A stretch of 55,966 bases of DNA, taken from a bacterium (GTDB lineage Bacteria; Sysuimicrobiota; Sysuimicrobiia; Sysuimicrobiales; Segetimicrobiaceae). The stretch spans positions 1 to 55,966 of the forward strand of contig DASSJF010000009.1 in NCBI GenBank assembly GCA_035691305.1, in the 5' to 3' direction. Within the stretch, counting starts at the first letter, position 1; each line of letters opens with the position of its first letter. Under the pieces are notes generated by a model. The model saw only the letters and a program-made list of their open reading frames with translations, was not told the origin of the DNA and did not search any database. This document shows positions 52,492-55,966 of the stretch, one piece after another. The position numbers were made by a program, and so were the translations under genes.

Positions 52492-53124
52492 TTGGCGTCA
52501 GCCGTAGAGCGATTGAGTAAAACGCAGCAACGAGAAGATACTCGCCGGAAAATACTCGATTCAGCCGCTCAGGTGTTCGCCAGTAAGGGGTTCCACGGGT
52601 CGGTCGTCGACGACATAGTCAAGGCTTCCGGCACCTCCAAGGGTGCCGTTTATTTTTACTTCGAGAGCAAAGAACAAATCTTCTTTTCTCTCGTCGAGGA
52701 CTACGTGTCCACGCTGGCCCAAGAGATGCAACTGGCCGTTCAGCACGGGCGCGGACTTGTCGCCCAGGTCGAGGCGGCGATCGCGACCCTCGTGCGCAGC
52801 TTCCAGGTTCACCGCGCGCTCGCGCGCATCGTGTTGCTCGACTGGCCGATGGCGGGCGCCGAGTTTCAGGGAAAGCGCATCGCGCTCAAAGGCATGCTGG
52901 TGGAAATCCTGCGCGGGTACCTGGACCGGGCCGTGCAGGACGGCCGCATCGACCCCCAGGACACCGAACTGGCCGCGTACGTCTGGATCGGCGCGATCGG
53001 CGAGGTGGTCGTGCGCTGGCTGAACACCGGCCGGCCCGCGCCGCTCGAGGACGTCATCGCGCCGCTGACCCGTCTGCTGCTGAACAGCGTCGGTCTCGTG
53101 CCCACGCCGTCGGCGGCGCCGTGA
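52492..53124 (+). CDS. TetR/AcrR family transcriptional regulator
   Basis: A 210-residue repressor. The N-terminal helix-turn-helix has TRRKILDSAAQVFASKGFHGS and VDDIVKASGTSKGAVYFYFESKEQIFFSLVEDY; the C-terminal ligand domain has RALARIVLLDW and ELAAYVWIGAIGEVVVRWL. The AFASKGFHGSVVDDI/KGAVYFYFESKE type is close to FadR/RutR-like groups, often acyl-CoA responsive, but the ligand is not deducible. TTG 52492 has GGGAGGA 4 nt upstream; the frame upstream runs through the operator and is untranslated. The stop overlaps the pyrE start. Confidence 0.92.
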   Translation: MASAVERLSKTQQREDTRRKILDSAAQVFASKGFHGSVVDDIVKASGTSKGAVYFYFESKEQIFFSLVEDYVSTLAQEMQLAVQHGRGLVAQVEAAIATLVRSFQVHRALARIVLLDWPMAGAEFQGKRIALKGMLVEILRGYLDRAVQDGRIDPQDTELAAYVWIGAIGEVVVRWLNTGRPAPLEDVIAPLTRLLLNSVGLVPTPSAAP

Positions 53125-53657
53125 GGGCGGATGAACCAGACGCGCGCGCCCGGACCTGGACGCGCCTCGCCCGGGCGGCGTTTCTTCACGGCGAGTTCGT
53201 GCTGAGTTCGGGCCGCCGCAGCTCGTACTACATCGACAAGTACCTGTTCGAAACCGATCCTGAGCTGCTGCGAGAGATCTCGCGCCTGCTCGCCGGGATG
53301 CTGCCCGCGGGCACGACCCGCCTCATCGGACCGGCGCTCGGCGGCGTGCCGCTCGCCACGGCGGTTGCGCTCGAGACCGGGCTGCCGTTTGCGATCGTGC
53401 GGCCCGGCGCCAAGGAGTACGGCACCGCCAAGACGATCGAAGGGCGCGTCGAAGCGGGTGACCGCGCCGTCGTCCTCGAGGACGTGGTGACGACGGGGGC
53501 GCAGTCGGTGCGCGCGGCCCGGACGGTGGAAGAAGCCGGGGCCAAGGTCCTTGCGATTCTCGCCGTCATCGACCGGCACGAGGGAGGGCGCGAGGGCGTG
53601 GAGGGCGCCGGCTTCCGGTTCGACGCGCTCTACGACCTGGCGGAGTGGAAGCCGTAG
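53121..53657 (+). CDS. pyrE: orotate phosphoribosyltransferase
   Basis: A 178-residue PRTase: FLHGEFVLSSGRRSSYYIDKYL (orotate-binding), LIGPALGGVPLATAVAL, FAIVRPGAKEYGTAKTIEG (flexible loop), and the PRPP signature AVVLEDVVTTGAQS. It makes OMP from orotate and PRPP in UMP synthesis. GTG 53121 overlaps the TetR stop by 4 nt, so pyrE is under the TetR promoter, an odd arrangement for a housekeeping enzyme. No other pyr gene is near. Confidence 0.93.
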   Translation: MRADEPDARARTWTRLARAAFLHGEFVLSSGRRSSYYIDKYLFETDPELLREISRLLAGMLPAGTTRLIGPALGGVPLATAVALETGLPFAIVRPGAKEYGTAKTIEGRVEAGDRAVVLEDVVTTGAQSVRAARTVEEAGAKVLAILAVIDRHEGGREGVEGAGFRFDALYDLAEWKP

Positions 53658-53661
53658 CGCG

Positions 53662-54501
53662 TCAGGCGATGGCGATCGGCCGCACCGGCGAGCCCGTCGC
53701 GCCGACGAACTTGAGCGGCGCGCAGACGAAGAGAAACGTCGCACATCCGTCGCGGCTGAGCTCTTCGAGGTTGAGGTTCTCGATGATCGGAATGCCGCAG
53801 CGCGCGATGAGATGCAGGTGCGCGAACAACTGGCCGCCGGTCTTCGGGTCCCGCTCCTCGGTCTCGTCCCAAGTCATGTTGTCACAGGCGGCGCAGGCGA
53901 CCTTGTGGTCCGCCGCCCATTCGCTGCCGCTGCGGCCCACGCCGGCGGCGGCGAGATATCTCGGCGCATCATCCCAGATCTTGCCGTAGCCGGTCCGTAC
54001 GAGCAGGGCGTCGCCCGGCCGCACGTTGACCCCGGCGCGGTGCGCCGCCGCTTCGAGGTCGTCGCCGGTGATCCGGTAGTGCGCCGGCAGCGGATCTTCC
54101 CCGAGTTTGTGCGCGAGGGCGGCGCAGACGTCGAGCAGCACGCCGCGCGCGACGATCGGTTGCATCGTCTCGACGCCGTGCATCTTGAACCCGCGGGAGT
54201 TCTCGATCTTCGGGGTGAGCTTGACGCCGCCGAAGAGGCACAGGTCGGCCGCCTGATGCGACAGCGCGTCGATGTGCGTGCCGGTGTGTTCCATCATGAC
54301 CAGCATGCCGGATGCGCCGCTGCGCGGTCCGAACCGCTCGGGGTCGTAGGTGTCCTCGTGCCGCCGGTGCAGCTGATAAATGTAGCCCGGCCGGTGCGCC
54401 TCGTGGACGGGCATCGCCGCCGTCCGCGGCTGTTCCAGGTCGTAGATCTTGCGTTTCGTGACCGCCCCAACCAACGCCTCGACGTCCTCGTGCCGCGGCA
54501 T
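53662..54501 (-). CDS. cyclase-family (kynurenine formamidase-like) metal-dependent hydrolase
   Basis: A 279-residue cyclase/kynurenine formamidase-like protein with the diagnostic metal site MMEHTGTHIDALSHQ (HxGTHxDxxxH type), KIYDLEQPRTAAMPVH at the N-terminus, GVLLDVCAAL and a PGDALLVRTGYGKI strand. The family includes KynB, isatin hydrolase and polyketide cyclases. ATG 54501 is chosen because GGGAGG is 8 nt upstream; the ORF start 54534 has none. It converges on pyrE and is divergent from sufC. Confidence 0.85.
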   Translation of the reverse strand: MPRHEDVEALVGAVTKRKIYDLEQPRTAAMPVHEAHRPGYIYQLHRRHEDTYDPERFGPRSGASGMLVMMEHTGTHIDALSHQAADLCLFGGVKLTPKIENSRGFKMHGVETMQPIVARGVLLDVCAALAHKLGEDPLPAHYRITGDDLEAAAHRAGVNVRPGDALLVRTGYGKIWDDAPRYLAAAGVGRSGSEWAADHKVACAACDNMTWDETEERDPKTGGQLFAHLHLIARCGIPIIENLNLEELSRDGCATFLFVCAPLKFVGATGSPVRPIAIA

Positions 54502-54729
54502 TGATTCCACCTCCCGACCGAGCATTGACTGCACGTTCGCCGCGGGCCCGCCCGGTTCCGGGCGGGCCGCGGCGGGGTGCCCGTTTGGAGGGCCGGCGGG
54601 GCCGCCCGAGAGGAGCTATTTCGACGGGCCCCGAGGGGATGCCGCGCGACCGTTCCCGCCGGCCCTGGAAATTGGCACCCGGCCGTAGTATAGTAGGCAG
54701 TGGAAAGATGACTAAACTAGTCGAGAATC

Positions 54730-54769
54730 CCGGCACCTCCGCCCCGGCCTATAAAGGCGGGGTTGCCGG
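54730..54769 (+). promoter_or_regulatory. leader hairpin before sufC
   Basis: CCGGCA (54730-54735) pairs with TGCCGG (54764-54769); inside, 54737-54743 pairs with 54756-54762 (one C-T mismatch between the two stems, one G-U pair). The loop is CCGGCCTATAAA. GGAGG of sufC begins three bases later. It may be a translational control element or a processing site. Confidence 0.4.
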
Positions 54770-54782
54770 CCGGAGGGGGCCG

Positions 54783-55619
54783 TTGAGCACCGAGCTCGTT
54801 ATCAAGGATCTGTGGGCGCAGGTTGAAGACAAGGTCATTCTGAAGGGCTCGTCGCTGACCGTCGGATCGGGCGAGATTCACGCGCTGATGGGCCCCAACG
54901 GTTCAGGCAAAAGCACGCTGGCCAACGTCCTGATGGGCAATCCGTTCTATCAAGTCCAGCGCGGCGAGGTCCTCTACAAGGGCGAAGACCTTCTGGCGAT
55001 CCCCCCCGACGAGCGCGCCCGCAGGGGGCTCTTCATCGCGTTCCAGTATCCGGTGAGCATTCCCGGCGTGACGATGGCGTCCTTCCTCCGCACCGCGGTG
55101 AGCGCGCGGCGCGGGATGGACAAGGACAAGCTGATGGGCCTCGCCGAGTTCCAGAAGCTCGTCAAGGCGAAGGTCGAGGAGCTGCAGGTCGACCCGACGA
55201 TCCTCGGCCGCTACGTCAACGAAGGCTTCAGCGGCGGCGAGAAGAAGCGCGCGGAGATTCTCCAGATGGCGATGCTCGAGCCGGAGATCGCGATCATGGA
55301 CGAGACCGACTCCGGCCTCGACGTCGACGCGGTGAAGATCGTGGCCGCCGGCGTGAACCGCATGTACGAGCTGTCCGGCAAGACGATGGGTGTGCTCGTC
55401 ATCACGCACTACCCCCGGATCCTCAAGTACATCCGGCCGACGCGCGTGCACGTGATGTTCGACGGGCGGATCGTGACGTCCGGGACCGAGGGGCTGGCCG
55501 AGGAGCTCGACCAGATCGGATACGACGGGATTCGCGCGCAGTACGAGAAAGTCGCCGCGGAAGTCGCCGGTGAGGGCGAGGTTCGCAGCGCCGGTAAGGT
55601 CTTCTGGGTGAAGCACTAG
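54783..55619 (+). CDS. sufC: Fe-S assembly ATPase SufC
   Basis: A 278-residue ABC ATPase. It starts STELVIKDLWAQVEDKVILKG, has Walker A MGPNGSGKSTLANVLMG, the SufC-specific FIAFQYPVSIPGVTMASFLRTAV, signature GFSGGEKKRAEILQ, Walker B IAIMDETDSGLDVDA (DETDSGLD is diagnostic) and VITHYPRILKYI. TTG 54783 is chosen because GGAGG lies 6 nt upstream and family homology begins there; ATG 54708 would add 25 residues unlike other SufC proteins and read through a hairpin. Length is a little above the usual 250 because of a C-terminal extension (EGEVRSAGKVFWVKH). First gene of a suf operon. Confidence 0.96.
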   Translation: MSTELVIKDLWAQVEDKVILKGSSLTVGSGEIHALMGPNGSGKSTLANVLMGNPFYQVQRGEVLYKGEDLLAIPPDERARRGLFIAFQYPVSIPGVTMASFLRTAVSARRGMDKDKLMGLAEFQKLVKAKVEELQVDPTILGRYVNEGFSGGEKKRAEILQMAMLEPEIAIMDETDSGLDVDAVKIVAAGVNRMYELSGKTMGVLVITHYPRILKYIRPTRVHVMFDGRIVTSGTEGLAEELDQIGYDGIRAQYEKVAAEVAGEGEVRSAGKVFWVKH

Positions 55620-55633
55620 AAAGGAGAGAGGCG

Positions 55634-55966
55634 ATGGCCGTTACCAACCCGCTGGGCATCGATCTCGACCAGTACAAGTATGGATTCCACGACCCGGAGC
55701 AGTACGCGTTCAAGTCCCGCAAGGGCCTGGATCGCGAGATCGTGGAGATGATCTCCCACATGAAGAGCGAGCCCGACTGGATGCGGGCGTTCCGCCTCCA
55801 CTCGCTCGGCATCTTCGAGAAGAGACCGAACCCGACGTGGGGCGGCAACGTCGGTGAGATCGACTTCAACGACATCTATTACTACGTGAAGCCCGCGGAG
55901 AACCAGGGCCGGACCTGGGACGAGGTGCCCGAGAACATCAAGAAGACCTTCGACCGCCTCGGCATC
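55634..55966 (+). CDS. sufB: Fe-S assembly scaffold SufB (N-terminal part, runs off the window)
   Basis: The first 111 codons are present: ATG 55634 with AAGGAGAG 5 nt upstream, 14 bp after sufC. The sequence YKYGFHDPEQYAFKSRKGLD, then EIVEMISHMKSEPDWMRAFRLHSLGIFEKRP and FNDIYYYVKP match the N-terminus of SufB, which with SufC (and SufD) forms the Fe-S scaffold. The rest lies beyond position 55966; no sign of damage. Confidence 0.96.
   Translation, partial: MAVTNPLGIDLDQYKYGFHDPEQYAFKSRKGLDREIVEMISHMKSEPDWMRAFRLHSLGIFEKRPNPTWGGNVGEIDFNDIYYYVKPAENQGRTWDEVPENIKKTFDRLGI

Noticed and set aside
54708-54782. 25-residue N-terminal extension of SufC from ATG 54708
   Set aside because: Family homology begins at TTG 54783, which has the good GGAGG site; the extension would read through a hairpin.

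Overview
The window (56 kb, very high GC over most of its length, GTG/TTG starts common, clear GGAGG-type ribosome binding sites, many 1-4 nt start/stop overlaps) looks like the chromosome of an uncultured, free-living terrabacterial species (Armatimonadota / Chloroflexota / Actinobacteriota-like neighbourhood). That placement is an inference from gene content: a PASTA Ser/Thr kinase, a Holin-X-type protein with a DUF3618-type partner, a SufCB operon and many ABC importers. I see no rRNA, tRNA, CRISPR array or transposase.

Layout. 1-7.1 kb: by eye lower in GC than the rest. It holds a probable decayed solute-binding protein, a secreted protein with two cupredoxin domains, a cupin, and two large c-di-GMP sensors (PAS-GAF-HD-GYP and TM-PAS-GAF-GGDEF) on the minus strand. 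7.1-14 kb: a GNAT, a GAF-GGDEF cyclase, a KDPG aldolase/KDG kinase pair, a holin-like/DUF3618 pair, a two-subunit flavin dehydrogenase resembling HcnB/HcnC or D-hydroxyproline dehydrogenase, and a cold-shock protein. 14.2-16.1 kb: a small accessory island with a histone-tail-like basic protein overlapping a Doc-type Fic toxin whose motif histidine is replaced, then MntP and a 25-codon ORF with a near-perfect ribosome binding site. 16-29 kb: envelope genes, namely a GHL10-type glycosidase, a GldA/GldF/GldG-like ABC system with a DUF4340 protein, a phosphodiester glycosidase, a TPR-SLT transglycosylase and an S9 peptidase.

29-35.6 kb: a glycerol-phosphate operon (glycerophosphodiesterase, UgpA, UgpE, UgpB, GlpK, PHP phosphoesterase) whose ribosome binding site lies inside a palindrome. 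35.6-46 kb: a nine-gene minus-strand operon for cell-wall amino-sugar salvage (GNAT, peptide/muropeptide ABC SBP-DppB-DppC, MurQ, AnmK, AmpC-like hydrolase, BadF-type amino-sugar kinase, NanE) divergent from NagA, with two striking inverted repeats between them. Together these could import muropeptides, strip peptides, phosphorylate the sugars and funnel them to GlcN-6-P. Neither ABC importer has a local ATPase. 46-56 kb: an acyl-CoA ligase with an HpaB-family enzyme, a degenerate nucleotidyltransferase-like protein overlapping a PASTA Ser/Thr kinase, an Nfu-N domain protein, a zincin-like peptidase, an apparently autoregulated TetR gene translationally coupled to pyrE, a cyclase-family hydrolase, and the start of a suf operon (sufC, partial sufB).
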